Below the pieces are notes generated by a model. It was not told the origin of the DNA. It was given only the letters and a program-made list of their open reading frames with translations, and did no database searches. A stretch of 64,000 nt of DNA from UBA4427 sp046351135 (GTDB lineage: Bacteria > Myxococcota_A > UBA9160 > UBA4427), in NCBI GenBank assembly GCA_046351135.1, contig JAXLZA010000010.1:1-64000 (forward strand), given 5' to 3'. Shown here piece by piece: positions 7,408 to 16,153 of this stretch. Both the position numbers and the translations under genes were made by a program. Every line of letters begins with the position of its first letter. Position 1 is the stretch's first letter.

Positions 7408-8532
7408 ATGAAGTTCGGATTGCTCTACGAGATCGCCCTCCCCCGCCAGGTCGCGGCCACGGGCAAGACCGAGTCCGACGCGTACTGGGAGGCGATCGAG
7501 CAGATCCGGTTCGCCGAGACCCTCGGTTTCGATTCCGTCTGGGCCGTCGAGCACCACTTCCTCGAGGATCTCGCCCGCTGCTCGGCGCCCGAGGTCTTCC
7601 TCGCCGCCGTCGCGCAACACACCTCGCGCATGCGGATCGGCCACGGCGTGACGCTCCTGCCCACGCCCTTCAACCATCCCTGGCGCGTCGCCGAACGCGT
7701 CGCGACCCTCGACATCCTCTCGCGCGGCCGCGTCGAGTTCGGCTCCGGGCGCTCGATCACGGGCGAGGAGCTCGGCGGCTTCGACATCGATCCCGACCTC
7801 TCGAAGGCGATGTGGGACGAGTCGGTCCGGATCATTCCGCGCATGTGGACCGAGCACGCGTTCTCGGGCCACGACGGGCGCTTCGTCAAGATTCCGCCGG
7901 GCCGGGTGATGGTGCCGAAGCCCGTCCAGAAGCCGCATCCGCCGATGTGGATGGCGTGCACGAGCCCCTCGTCCTACGAGACCGCGGGCCGCTACGGCCT
8001 GGGCCTGCTCTCGTTCTCGGCCGGCCTCGACTCGGGCCTCGTCGAGAGCCTCGCGACCTATCGCCGGGCGATCAAGACGGCCGAGCCCGTCGGCGCCTTC
8101 GTCAACGAGACGACCGCCGCCTTCTGCACGATGCACTGCCGAGAGAGCGATGCCCTGGCGATCGAGCGCGGTGGCAACGCTGCCGTCCTCCACCTCTCCT
8201 TCATGGACCAGTACTACGGCGGCATCTTCTCCTCGAAGGGCTACAAGGAGTTCGCCGATCTCTCGGCGAAGCCCTACGGCGGCGGCGCCAACGAGACGGG
8301 GGAGCACCGCCCCCTCTCGGCCGAGCTCGTGGCCTCCGGCCCCAGCGGACTGATCTCCTCGGCCACGATCTGCGTCGGCGACGTCGAGCGTTGCGCCGAG
8401 ATCGTCGGCCGCTACCAGGCCGCCGGCTTCGATCACTACTTCGCCCTCGTCCAGTACGGCACACTGACCCACGAAGAGTCGATGGCGAGCCTGCGCACCT
8501 TCGCCGAGAAGGTGATGCCGCGCTTCGCGTGA
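7408..8532 (+). CDS. LLM-class flavin-dependent oxidoreductase, third of three
   Basis: 374 residues with the luciferase-like barrel: FGLLYEIALPR, FDSVWAVEHHFLEDLARCSA, RVAERVATLDILSRGRVEFG and then SGRSITGEE. It begins 10 bases after the second copy, behind AAGGAAACGTC, and is followed 13 bases later by a Baeyer-Villiger monooxygenase, so the flavin monooxygenases and BVMOs are probably co-transcribed. Closest in pattern to the first copy (AVEHHF). Type II Baeyer-Villiger enzymes belong to this same fold, so lactone formation is one possible activity; aldehyde or alkane oxidation are others. Confidence 0.85.
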   Translation: MKFGLLYEIALPRQVAATGKTESDAYWEAIEQIRFAETLGFDSVWAVEHHFLEDLARCSAPEVFLAAVAQHTSRMRIGHGVTLLPTPFNHPWRVAERVATLDILSRGRVEFGSGRSITGEELGGFDIDPDLSKAMWDESVRIIPRMWTEHAFSGHDGRFVKIPPGRVMVPKPVQKPHPPMWMACTSPSSYETAGRYGLGLLSFSAGLDSGLVESLATYRRAIKTAEPVGAFVNETTAAFCTMHCRESDALAIERGGNAAVLHLSFMDQYYGGIFSSKGYKEFADLSAKPYGGGANETGEHRPLSAELVASGPSGLISSATICVGDVERCAEIVGRYQAAGFDHYFALVQYGTLTHEESMASLRTFAEKVMPRFA

Positions 8533-8545
8533 GGAGAGGACTTCG

Positions 8546-10420
8546 ATGGCAGCGAAGGTCGATGCGGCGTTCATCCGGAGGGCGGTCGAGCTCGCCGATC
8601 TCAATGCGGTGCGGGTGGCGCTCTACCACCAGACGCGGGATCCGGAGATCGGCGCGCTGCCGGTCGCGGCGAAGCTCGACGACGCGGGTCGCCGGCTGCT
8701 CGTCGACAAGGCCGTCGCCTGGCTCGAAAAGAACGCCGCCCCGGGCATGCCGGAGGAGCCCCCCGAGCCCTTCCTGCGCGAGCTCATGAACCTCGCGACG
8801 GGCGAGCAGATGGACGACCTCGACTTCGAGGCCCGCCGCGACCTCGCCGCCTTCAAGCCCTTCCCGCTGACCGCCGACTGGACGCGCGGCAGGCCCGAGC
8901 TGCCGAAGGACTTCCACGTCGTCGTCGTCGGCAGCGGCTTCAGCGGCCTCGCGATGGGCGTCCAGCTCGGCCTGCTCGGGATCCCGTACACCGTGCTGGA
9001 TCGCCGCCCCGAGCCCGGCGGAACCTGGAGCATCAACCGCTACCCCGACATCCGCGTCGACACGATCTCGATCACCTACGAGTTCTTCTTCGAGAAGAAC
9101 CATCCCTGGACCGAATACTTCGCCCGCGGCCCCGAGGTCCGCGCCTACCTCGACAAGATCTCGCGCCAATACGGCGTCTACGAGCACACCCGCTTCGAGC
9201 GGAGCCTCGAGAAGGCGACCTTCGACGAGAAGCGCAATCGCTGGGTCCTCGAGATCGCGGCGCCCGGCGGCACGGAGACCCTCGAGGCGAACGTCGTCGT
9301 GAGCGCCGTCGGGACCTTCAACAACCCGAAGATCCCGCGCTTCGAGGGCCAGGACCGTTTCCGCGGCCGGATCCTCCACCCCGCCCGCTGGCCCGACGAC
9401 TTCGACGCGAAGGGCAAGCGCGTCGCGATCGTGGGCAACGGCTCGACGGGCGTGCAGCTGCTCGCGCCGATCGCCGAGCAGGCCGAGCAGGTCCACGTCT
9501 TCCAGCGCACGCCCCAGTGGATCAGCCCGCGCGACAAGTACGGCAAGCCGGTCGAGCCCGAGATCCGCTGGCTGCTCGACCACTTCCCCGGCTACTGGAA
9601 CTGGTGGCGCTACATGGCGATCGCCGCGCTCTTCCAGACCCACCACTACCTCCTGCCCGACGAGGCCTGGAAGGCGAAGGGCGGCAAGTTCAACGCGCTG
9701 AACGACAAGCTCCGCGACGACCTCACGGCCTACATCCGGGCCCAGACCGGCGGTCGCCAGGACCTGATCGACCGCCTCGTCCCCGACTACGCGCCCTTCT
9801 CCCGGCGCCCGGTCGTCGACAACGGCTGGTACCAGGCCCTCACCCGCGACAACGTCGAGCTCGTGACCGAAGGCATCGCGCGCCTCACGCCGACCGGCAT
9901 CGAGACCGCCGACGGGAAGCACCGCGAGATCGACTTCCTCGTGACCGCGACGGGCTTCGACATCATCAAGTACCTCTGGCCGACGAAGTACACCGGCCGC
10001 GGCGGCGTCGACCTCCACGACTTCTGGTCGAAGGACGGCCCCCGGGCCCACCTCGGCATGACGGTGCCGGGCTTTCCGAACCTCTTCATCCTGTACGGGC
10101 CGAACTCCCAGCCCCTCTCGGGCGGGACCGGCCTGCCCATCTGGTACGTGCTCTGGTCGGCCTACGCGGCGCAGTGCATCGTCCGGCTGATCGAGACGGG
10201 GCGCTCCCGGGTCGAGGTCAAGCAGGCGGTCTACGAGCGCTACAACGAGAAGCTCGACGAAGAGTGCCGTAAGCTCATCCTGCTGCAGAAGGAAGGCGCG
10301 CCGGAGAAGAACTACTACGTCAACGAGTTCGGGCGGGTCCAGGTCAATGCGCCCTGGTACGGTCCGGAGTTCCATCGCCTGTGCGCCCAGGTCGACTGGA
10401 ACGACCTCGAGATCTCGTGA
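8546..10420 (+). CDS. Type I Baeyer-Villiger monooxygenase with N-terminal extension (HAPMO-like)
   Basis: 624 residues. Two dinucleotide folds flank the family fingerprint: FAD motif GSGFSG (129-134), fingerprint FRGRILHPARWP (272-283, pattern FxGxxxHxxxWP) and NADPH motif GNGSTG (297-302). A ~120-residue N-terminal extension precedes the FAD domain, as in 4-hydroxyacetophenone monooxygenases. Such enzymes insert an oxygen next to a ketone carbonyl using NADPH and O2, giving esters or lactones. It sits directly behind the three luciferase-like genes and ahead of a cupin, inside the presumed IclR-controlled operon. Substrate unknown. Confidence 0.88.
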   Translation: MAAKVDAAFIRRAVELADLNAVRVALYHQTRDPEIGALPVAAKLDDAGRRLLVDKAVAWLEKNAAPGMPEEPPEPFLRELMNLATGEQMDDLDFEARRDLAAFKPFPLTADWTRGRPELPKDFHVVVVGSGFSGLAMGVQLGLLGIPYTVLDRRPEPGGTWSINRYPDIRVDTISITYEFFFEKNHPWTEYFARGPEVRAYLDKISRQYGVYEHTRFERSLEKATFDEKRNRWVLEIAAPGGTETLEANVVVSAVGTFNNPKIPRFEGQDRFRGRILHPARWPDDFDAKGKRVAIVGNGSTGVQLLAPIAEQAEQVHVFQRTPQWISPRDKYGKPVEPEIRWLLDHFPGYWNWWRYMAIAALFQTHHYLLPDEAWKAKGGKFNALNDKLRDDLTAYIRAQTGGRQDLIDRLVPDYAPFSRRPVVDNGWYQALTRDNVELVTEGIARLTPTGIETADGKHREIDFLVTATGFDIIKYLWPTKYTGRGGVDLHDFWSKDGPRAHLGMTVPGFPNLFILYGPNSQPLSGGTGLPIWYVLWSAYAAQCIVRLIETGRSRVEVKQAVYERYNEKLDEECRKLILLQKEGAPEKNYYVNEFGRVQVNAPWYGPEFHRLCAQVDWNDLEIS

Positions 10421-10462
10421 CGAAGAGCCGGCGCCCCCGCCGGGCGCCGAGGAGGAGCGATC

Positions 10463-10939
10463 ATGACCCGAAGCACGTTCGACCCCGCGAAGCACCGCTG
10501 GCGCGTGGTCACCGTCCCGGACGGCCTCTCGTCCTTCAAGATCCACCACGAGTACACGATCCTCGGCCACGACCTCGAGGGCGGGACCCTCGACATGGTC
10601 GTCCGCTGGTACGGCGACGGCGGCCACTGCCCGATCCATCGCCACGTCGGCACGACGACCGTCCTCGTCCTCGAGGGCGAGCAGCATCTGCGCGACGTGC
10701 TGCCCGACGGCAGCCGCGGCGCCGAGAAGGTCCGCAAGGCTGGGGACTACCATCTCTCGACCGGCGACAAGCATCCCCATCTCGAGCGCGGCGGGCCCGA
10801 GGGCGGCCTCGTCTTCTTCGGGTGCCACGCGAAGCAGGACGGTGTCCTCTACGAGATCCTCGACGAGCAGGGGAACGTCGTGAACCTCACGACGGTGGCG
10901 AGCCTGATCGAGGACTGGCAGGCGACGGCCGGCGCCTAG
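10463..10939 (+). CDS. Cupin-domain protein
   Basis: 158 residues, a single small beta-barrel. The metal-site motifs of cupins are visible: CPIHRHVGTTTVLVLEGEQ (His cluster then Glu) and a later GDKHPHLERGG. No signal peptide. Small cupins act as metal-dependent isomerases, lyases or dioxygenases, or as sensors. Its place between two Baeyer-Villiger monooxygenases, 42 bases after one and 23 before the next, suggests a step in the same ketone pathway, perhaps handling a reactive oxygenated product. The family is too broad to name a reaction. Confidence 0.78.
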   Translation: MTRSTFDPAKHRWRVVTVPDGLSSFKIHHEYTILGHDLEGGTLDMVVRWYGDGGHCPIHRHVGTTTVLVLEGEQHLRDVLPDGSRGAEKVRKAGDYHLSTGDKHPHLERGGPEGGLVFFGCHAKQDGVLYEILDEQGNVVNLTTVASLIEDWQATAGA

Positions 10940-10962
10940 CAGCGGCGGGCGGGGGAGCGGAC

Positions 10963-12780
10963 ATGGCGGACGAGACGGTGGACCGCGCGGCGGGGACGGA
11001 GCGGGCGGCGCTCGAGGCGATCCGCGCGAAGTACCGGGCGGAGCGCGACAAGCGGCTGCGCCGGGAAGGCAACGCCCAGTACGGCGCCTTCGAGGGGGAC
11101 TTCGAGCGCTTCCTCGAGGACCCCTACGTCGAGCCGGGCTTCTCGCGCGCGCCGATCTCGGAGGCGCTCGACGTCGTCGTGATCGGCGGTGGCTTCAGCG
11201 GGCTCTGCACCGGCGCGCGGCTGCGCCAGGCCGGCGTCGAGAGCCTGCGCATGATCGAGACCGGCGGCGACTTCGGCGGCACCTGGTACTGGAACCGCTA
11301 CCCGGGCGCCCAGTGCGACATCGAGTCCTACATCTATCTGCCGATGCTCGAAGAGCTCGGGACGATGCCGAGCCTCAAGTACGCCTACGGCCCGGAGATC
11401 TACGCCCACGCCCAGGCCATCGGGCGCCACTTCGACCTGTACCGTGGCGCGCTCTTCCAGACCCACGTGACGGCGATCGCCTGGGACGAGGCGAGCAGGC
11501 GCTGGCGGATCGGGACGAGTCGCGGCGACGATCTGCGCGCGCGCTTCGTCGTGCTCGCGAACGGCCCGCTCTCCCGCCCGAAGCTGCCGGGCATCCCCGG
11601 CATCGAGACCTTCGAGGGCAAGCTCTTCCACACGAGCCGCTGGGACTATCGCCATACGGGCGGCGACACGACCGGCGGCCTGACGAAGCTCGCCGACCAG
11701 CGCGTCGGCATCATCGGAACCGGGGCCACCGCGATCCAGGTCGTCCCGCACCTGGGCGAGTGGGCCCGGCATCTCTACGTCTTCCAGCGGACGCCGTCCT
11801 CCGTCGACGCCCGCAAGAACACGCCGACGGATCCGGCGTGGGTCGCCTCGCTCCGCCCCGGCTGGCAGGCCGAGCGCGTCGCCAACTTCAGCACGCTGAT
11901 CTCGGGCGGCTTCACGACCGAGGACCTCATCGCAGACGGCTGGACCGACATCATCCGCAACCTCTCGGGCATCGCGGCCCACGCCGACCTCGCGACGATG
12001 TCGCCCGAGGAGCTCGCGACCAAGGTCGAGCTGGCGGACCTGAAGAAGATGAACGAGATCCGCGCCCGGGTCGATTCGGTCGTCCGCGATCGCCGGACCG
12101 CCGAGGCGCTGAAGCCCTGGTACCGCCAGTTCTGCAAGCGCCCCTGCTTCCACGACGACTACCTCGAGACCTTCAATCGCGAGAACGTGACCCTCGTCGA
12201 CACCGACGGCCGCGGCGTCGAGCGCATCACGAAGACCGGCGTCGTCGTCGCCGGGCGCGAGTACCCGATCGACTGCCTCGTCCTCGCGACGGGCTTCGAG
12301 GTCGGGACCGACTACGCGCGCCGCGCCGACTGCGAGATCGTCGGACGCGGCGGCCAGACGCTGACCCGGAAGTGGTCGAAGGGCATCCGGACCTTCCACG
12401 GCATGACGACCCACGGCTTCCCCAACCTCTTCCTGCTCGGCGGCATGCAGTCCGGTGTGACGCCCAACTTCACCGAGCTCTACGACCAGCAGAGCCACCA
12501 CATCGCCTACGTCGTCGCCGAGACCCGCCGCCGCGGTCGGACGCGCTTCGAGGCGACCGAGGCGGCCGAGGATCGCTGGGTGGGGATCATCGAGGAATCG
12601 CAGATGGGCAACCCCGACTTCGCGCGCGGCTGCACCCCCGGCTACTACAACAACGAGGGGCGGCCCGGCGAGGGGCCCGGCTGGTTCGGCGGCAGCTTCG
12701 GCGGCGGGGCACAGGCCTTCTTCGCGCTGCTGCGGTCCTGGCGCGAGGGCGGCGAGCTCGAGGGGCTCGAGCTTGCCTAG
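10963..12780 (+). CDS. Type I Baeyer-Villiger monooxygenase (long form)
   Basis: 605 residues. FAD motif GGGFSG (75-80), GGTWYWNRYPGAQCD (106-119), fingerprint FEGKLFHTSRWD (217-228) and a second Rossmann motif GTGATAIQ near 250. The ~70-residue lead before the FAD site and total length fit the cyclopentadecanone/phenylacetone monooxygenase branch, which takes large cyclic or aryl ketones and steroids. GGGGGAGC precedes the ATG at 10963. The stop overlaps the TTG start of an SDR by eight bases, linking an alcohol/ketone dehydrogenase to the oxygenase. Substrate specificity is inference from length and motif only. Confidence 0.88.
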   Translation: MADETVDRAAGTERAALEAIRAKYRAERDKRLRREGNAQYGAFEGDFERFLEDPYVEPGFSRAPISEALDVVVIGGGFSGLCTGARLRQAGVESLRMIETGGDFGGTWYWNRYPGAQCDIESYIYLPMLEELGTMPSLKYAYGPEIYAHAQAIGRHFDLYRGALFQTHVTAIAWDEASRRWRIGTSRGDDLRARFVVLANGPLSRPKLPGIPGIETFEGKLFHTSRWDYRHTGGDTTGGLTKLADQRVGIIGTGATAIQVVPHLGEWARHLYVFQRTPSSVDARKNTPTDPAWVASLRPGWQAERVANFSTLISGGFTTEDLIADGWTDIIRNLSGIAAHADLATMSPEELATKVELADLKKMNEIRARVDSVVRDRRTAEALKPWYRQFCKRPCFHDDYLETFNRENVTLVDTDGRGVERITKTGVVVAGREYPIDCLVLATGFEVGTDYARRADCEIVGRGGQTLTRKWSKGIRTFHGMTTHGFPNLFLLGGMQSGVTPNFTELYDQQSHHIAYVVAETRRRGRTRFEATEAAEDRWVGIIEESQMGNPDFARGCTPGYYNNEGRPGEGPGWFGGSFGGGAQAFFALLRSWREGGELEGLELA

Positions 12781-13522
12781 CGGCGTCCACGCGGGAAGAC
12801 GCGTGCTCGTGACCGGCGCCGGCTCCGGAATCGGTGCGGCGGTCGCGGCGCGCTTCGCCGAGGGCGGGGCGACGGTGGTCGTCGCCGACCTCGATGCGGC
12901 GCGCGGGGGCGCGGTGGCGGAGCGGATCGGCGGACGCTTCTTCGTCTGCGACGTGGCGAGCGCGGGCAGCTGGGGGCTGCTCGTCGAGCGGTGCCTCGCG
13001 GAGGTCGGTGTTCCCGACTACGTCCATCTCAACGCCGGCATCATGAGCGTCCCGCCGGACGAGCCCTTCGTCCCGCTCGAGGCGCTCTCCCTCGAGCGCT
13101 ATCGACGGATCATGGGGATCAATCTCGACGGCGTCTTCTTCGGGCTGCGCGCGTGGCTCCCCCACCTGCGCGGACGCGACGCGGCGATCACGGTGACCTC
13201 GTCGGTCGCGGGGGTGATCGGGGTGCCCGAGGATCCGGTCTACGCCGCGACCAAACATGCCGTGATCGGTCTCGTCCGCAGCCTCGCCGCCGACCCGACG
13301 CTCGGCCGGCTGCGCGTGAACGCGATCTGCCCCGGCGCGGTGGCGACGGCCATCACGCCGGAGGCGATGAAGGACGGCCGCCTCGTCTCGATGGCCCCCG
13401 ACGTGATGGCGCGCGAGGTCGAGGGCCTGCTCGTCTCCGGCGCGACCGGCGAGGTCCGCCTCAAGCTGAGCGAGCAGAAGCCGGCGTACTGCGTCGAGCC
13501 GCCCGTGCTCGTCTACGCCTGA
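12773..13522 (+). CDS. Short-chain dehydrogenase/reductase
   Basis: 249 residues of classical SDR fold: cofactor motif TGAGSGIG, acidic VVADLD after the second strand (favouring NAD), NAG, catalytic Ser in TVTSSVAG and YAATK. The start is TTG at 12773, supported by GAGGGG seven bases upstream and by translational overlap with the BVMO; no in-frame ATG fits. SDRs next to BVMOs commonly oxidise the alcohol precursor to the ketone or act on ring-opened hydroxy acids. The C-terminus lacks the common VDGG signature and ends in an unusual tail, PAYCVEPPVLVYA. Confidence 0.82.
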   Translation: MPSGVHAGRRVLVTGAGSGIGAAVAARFAEGGATVVVADLDAARGGAVAERIGGRFFVCDVASAGSWGLLVERCLAEVGVPDYVHLNAGIMSVPPDEPFVPLEALSLERYRRIMGINLDGVFFGLRAWLPHLRGRDAAITVTSSVAGVIGVPEDPVYAATKHAVIGLVRSLAADPTLGRLRVNAICPGAVATAITPEAMKDGRLVSMAPDVMAREVEGLLVSGATGEVRLKLSEQKPAYCVEPPVLVYA

Positions 13523-13590
13523 TCGATCGTCCGCAAGAAGCAGAGGAGCCCCGAGCCGGCCCGCCGGCCCGGGCGCCCGAGGAGAACGCC

Positions 13591-14406
13591 GTGCAGGATT
13601 TCCGGAACAAGGTCGCCGTCGTCACCGGCGGCGGCAGCGGCATCGGCCTCGGCATCGCTCGCGCCCTAGCGCGGGAGGGCGCGAAGATCGTGATCGCCGA
13701 TCTCGACGAGGGCGCGGCGACGCGCGCGGCCGAAGCGCTCCGCGGGCTCGGCGCCGAGAGCCTCGCGGCCGCGACCGACGTGCGCCGGAGCGCTTCGGTC
13801 GAGGCCCTCGCCGAGCGGGTCGATCGGGAGCTCGGGGGCGCGGACCTGCTCTTCAACAACGCGGGCGTGTACCTCGGTGGGCCGATGCGGCGGGCGACGG
13901 AGGACGACTGGCGCTTCGTGATGGACGTGAACCTCGACGGCGTCTTCCGCGTCGGGCAGACCTTCACGAAGCGGATGCTCGACCGCGGGCGCGGCGGCTA
14001 CGTCGTCAACACGGCCTCCGTCGGAGGCTTCCTCTCCTACGGGCCGGGCGTCGCCTACTCGGCCAGCAAGTACGCCGTCGTCGCCTACAGCGAGGCGATG
14101 CGCATGGACCTCGAGCCCGACGGGATCGGGGTCTCGACGCTGTGCCCCGGACCGATCGACACGAACCTGCCGGCCTCCGATCGCATCCGCGGCGCGGCCG
14201 AGCGCGTCGGCGGATTCTCGGAGGCGCTCGCACCGCTGACCCGGGGCGGGATGAAGCCCGACCAGGTCGGCCCGATCGTGCTCGCCGGCATCCGGAACCG
14301 ACTCCCCTACATCTTCACCCACGACGATCTGCGGGAGGCCTTCGCGGCGCGCTTCCGGACCGTGATGGACTGCTTCGACCGGATCGGCGAGCCGGGCGGG
14401 CGCTGA
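13591..14406 (+). CDS. Short-chain dehydrogenase/reductase
   Basis: 271 residues; classical SDR motifs: TGGGSGIG, VIADLDEGAA (NAD-type acidic residue), NNAGVYLGGP, Ser in NTASVGGF and YSASK. GTG at 13591 is taken as start because GAGGAG lies eight bases upstream and the protein begins MQDFRNKVAVVTGG, as typical SDRs do. It resembles the FabG-like dehydrogenases that accompany flavin monooxygenases in terpenoid and steroid degradation. It follows another SDR by 68 bases and precedes a third BVMO. Confidence 0.83.
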   Translation: MQDFRNKVAVVTGGGSGIGLGIARALAREGAKIVIADLDEGAATRAAEALRGLGAESLAAATDVRRSASVEALAERVDRELGGADLLFNNAGVYLGGPMRRATEDDWRFVMDVNLDGVFRVGQTFTKRMLDRGRGGYVVNTASVGGFLSYGPGVAYSASKYAVVAYSEAMRMDLEPDGIGVSTLCPGPIDTNLPASDRIRGAAERVGGFSEALAPLTRGGMKPDQVGPIVLAGIRNRLPYIFTHDDLREAFAARFRTVMDCFDRIGEPGGR

Positions 14407-14456
14407 CGGCGCCGAAGGCCATGGATGCGCCTCGCGCGCGCCGCGCTAGCGTCGGC

Positions 14457-14492
14457 ATGGACTCGATTCGCAGCGCGGAGACACAGCGATGA
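14457..14492 (+). CDS. Possible 11-codon leader peptide overlapping the next BVMO start
   Basis: ATG at 14457 opens an 11-codon frame (MDSIRSAETQR) whose TGA overlaps the ATG at 14489. A -10-like TAGCGT lies at 14447-14452. The downstream gene has its own GGAG, so coupling is possible but not required. May be chance. Confidence 0.2.
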   Translation: MDSIRSAETQR

Positions 14493-16090
14493 AGAACGAC
14501 TTCGACGTGATCGTGATCGGCGCGGGCTTCGCGGGGCTGTACGCGCTGTACCGCCTGCGCGACGTGCAGGGGCTGTCGGTGCGCGTCTACGAGGCGGGGG
14601 ACGGCGTCGGCGGGACCTGGTACTGGAACCGCTATCCCGGCGCGCGCTGCGACTCCGAGAGCTTCATCTACAGCTTCTCCTTCTCGCGCGAGCTCGAGCG
14701 GGAGTGGAAATGGTCGTCGAAGTATCCGGAGCAGCCCGAGATCCTGCGCTACCTGAACCACGTCGCCGACCGCTTCGATCTCCGCCGCGACATCCGGCTC
14801 GGCACGCGCGTCGTCGGCGCACGGGTCGCCGAGGACGGCCGGAGCTGGGAGGTCGAGACCTCGGGCGGCGAGCGCGTGACGGCGCAGTTCGTGGTGACCG
14901 CCGTCGGCTGCCTCTCCGCCGCGAACGTGCCGAAGATCCCGGGGCTCGACCGCTTCGAAGGGCGCTGGGTGCATACCGGCCAGTGGCCGAGCGAGGGCGT
15001 CGACTTCCGCGGCAAGCGGGTCGGCCTCGTCGGCACGGGCTCGACCGGCATCCAGGCGACGCCGCGCATCGCCGCCGAGGCGAGCCATCTCACCGTCTTC
15101 CAGCGGACGCCCAACTACACGATCCCCGCCCGCAACGCGCCGTTCACCGCGGAGCAGTGGGCCGAGATCCAGGCCAGCTACCCCGAGATCCGCAAGCGCT
15201 CCCGCGACGGCGCCGCGGGCTTCCCCTTCACCCTCGCCGGGGAGCGCGCCCTCGACTTCAGCGAAGAGGAGCGCAATCGGGTCTACGAGGCGCTCTGGCA
15301 GGAGGGCGGCTTCAAGTTCCTCTACGCCTCCTTCGGCGACATCCTGCGCGACAAGACGGCCAACGAGACGGCCTCCTCGTTCATCCGGGAGAAGATCCGC
15401 CAGATCGTGAAGGATCCCGAGACCGCGCGGCGCCTGACGCCGACCGACCATCCCTACGGCTCGAAGCGCCCGCCGATCGACTCGGACTACTTCGAGACCT
15501 ACAATCGCGACAACGTGACGCTCGTCGACCTGCGCGAGACGCCGCTCGTGGAGATCACGCCGAAGGGCCTCCGGACCACGGCCGCCGAGTACCCGGTCGA
15601 CGTCCTCGTCTTCGCGACGGGCTTCGACGCGATGACCGGGTCGCTCCTGCGCATGGATCTGCGGGGACTCGGTGGTCTGCGCCTGGCGGATGCCTGGGAG
15701 TTCGGCCCCCGGACCTATCTCGGGCTCCAGACCGCCGGCTTCCCGAACCTCTTCACGATCACCGGCCCCGGCAGCCCGTCCGTCCTCGTCAACATGCCCG
15801 TCACGATCGAGCAGCACGTCGACTGGATCGGCGAATGCATCGACCACATGCGCCGCCAGGGGCTCGCGCGGATCGAGGCCCTGCCCGAGGCCCAGGACGC
15901 CTGGGTCGAGCACGTGAACGAGGTCGCCCGGGGCACCCTCTTCTACGAGGCGAAGTCCTGGTACCTCGGCTGCAACATTCCGGGCAAGCCCGAGGTGTTC
16001 ATGCCGTACGCCGGCGGACAGCCGACCTATCGCAAGCGCTGCGACGAGGTGGCCCGAGCCGGCTACGAAGGCTTCCGGCTCTCGGCGTGA
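14489..16090 (+). CDS. Type I Baeyer-Villiger monooxygenase (cyclohexanone monooxygenase-like)
   Basis: 533 residues, the length of cyclohexanone monooxygenases. FAD motif GAGFAG at 11-16, GGTWYWNRYPGARCDSES, fingerprint FEGRWVHTGQWP (156-167) and NADPH motif GTGSTGIQ near 182. Start chosen at the ATG at 14489 with GGAG eight bases upstream; the protein then starts four residues before the FAD strand. Expected to convert a ketone to an ester or lactone with NADPH and oxygen. Last plus-strand gene of the island; the fourth BVMO is convergent, separated by a hairpin. Confidence 0.88.
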   Translation: MKNDFDVIVIGAGFAGLYALYRLRDVQGLSVRVYEAGDGVGGTWYWNRYPGARCDSESFIYSFSFSRELEREWKWSSKYPEQPEILRYLNHVADRFDLRRDIRLGTRVVGARVAEDGRSWEVETSGGERVTAQFVVTAVGCLSAANVPKIPGLDRFEGRWVHTGQWPSEGVDFRGKRVGLVGTGSTGIQATPRIAAEASHLTVFQRTPNYTIPARNAPFTAEQWAEIQASYPEIRKRSRDGAAGFPFTLAGERALDFSEEERNRVYEALWQEGGFKFLYASFGDILRDKTANETASSFIREKIRQIVKDPETARRLTPTDHPYGSKRPPIDSDYFETYNRDNVTLVDLRETPLVEITPKGLRTTAAEYPVDVLVFATGFDAMTGSLLRMDLRGLGGLRLADAWEFGPRTYLGLQTAGFPNLFTITGPGSPSVLVNMPVTIEQHVDWIGECIDHMRRQGLARIEALPEAQDAWVEHVNEVARGTLFYEAKSWYLGCNIPGKPEVFMPYAGGQPTYRKRCDEVARAGYEGFRLSA

Positions 16091-16119
16091 TCGCGCCTGC
16101 CCCGTCGCGCGCGCCCCGA

Positions 16120-16137
16120 GCCTGGCAAAGGCCAGGC
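16120..16137. terminator. Hairpin between convergent BVMO genes
   Basis: GCCTGGC and GCCAGGC form a perfect seven-base stem around AAAG, 30 bases past one stop and 17 past the other. It lacks a T-run, but its position between convergent genes fits a two-way terminator. Confidence 0.5.
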
Positions 16138-16153
16138 GCAGGGCGGCCGCCGC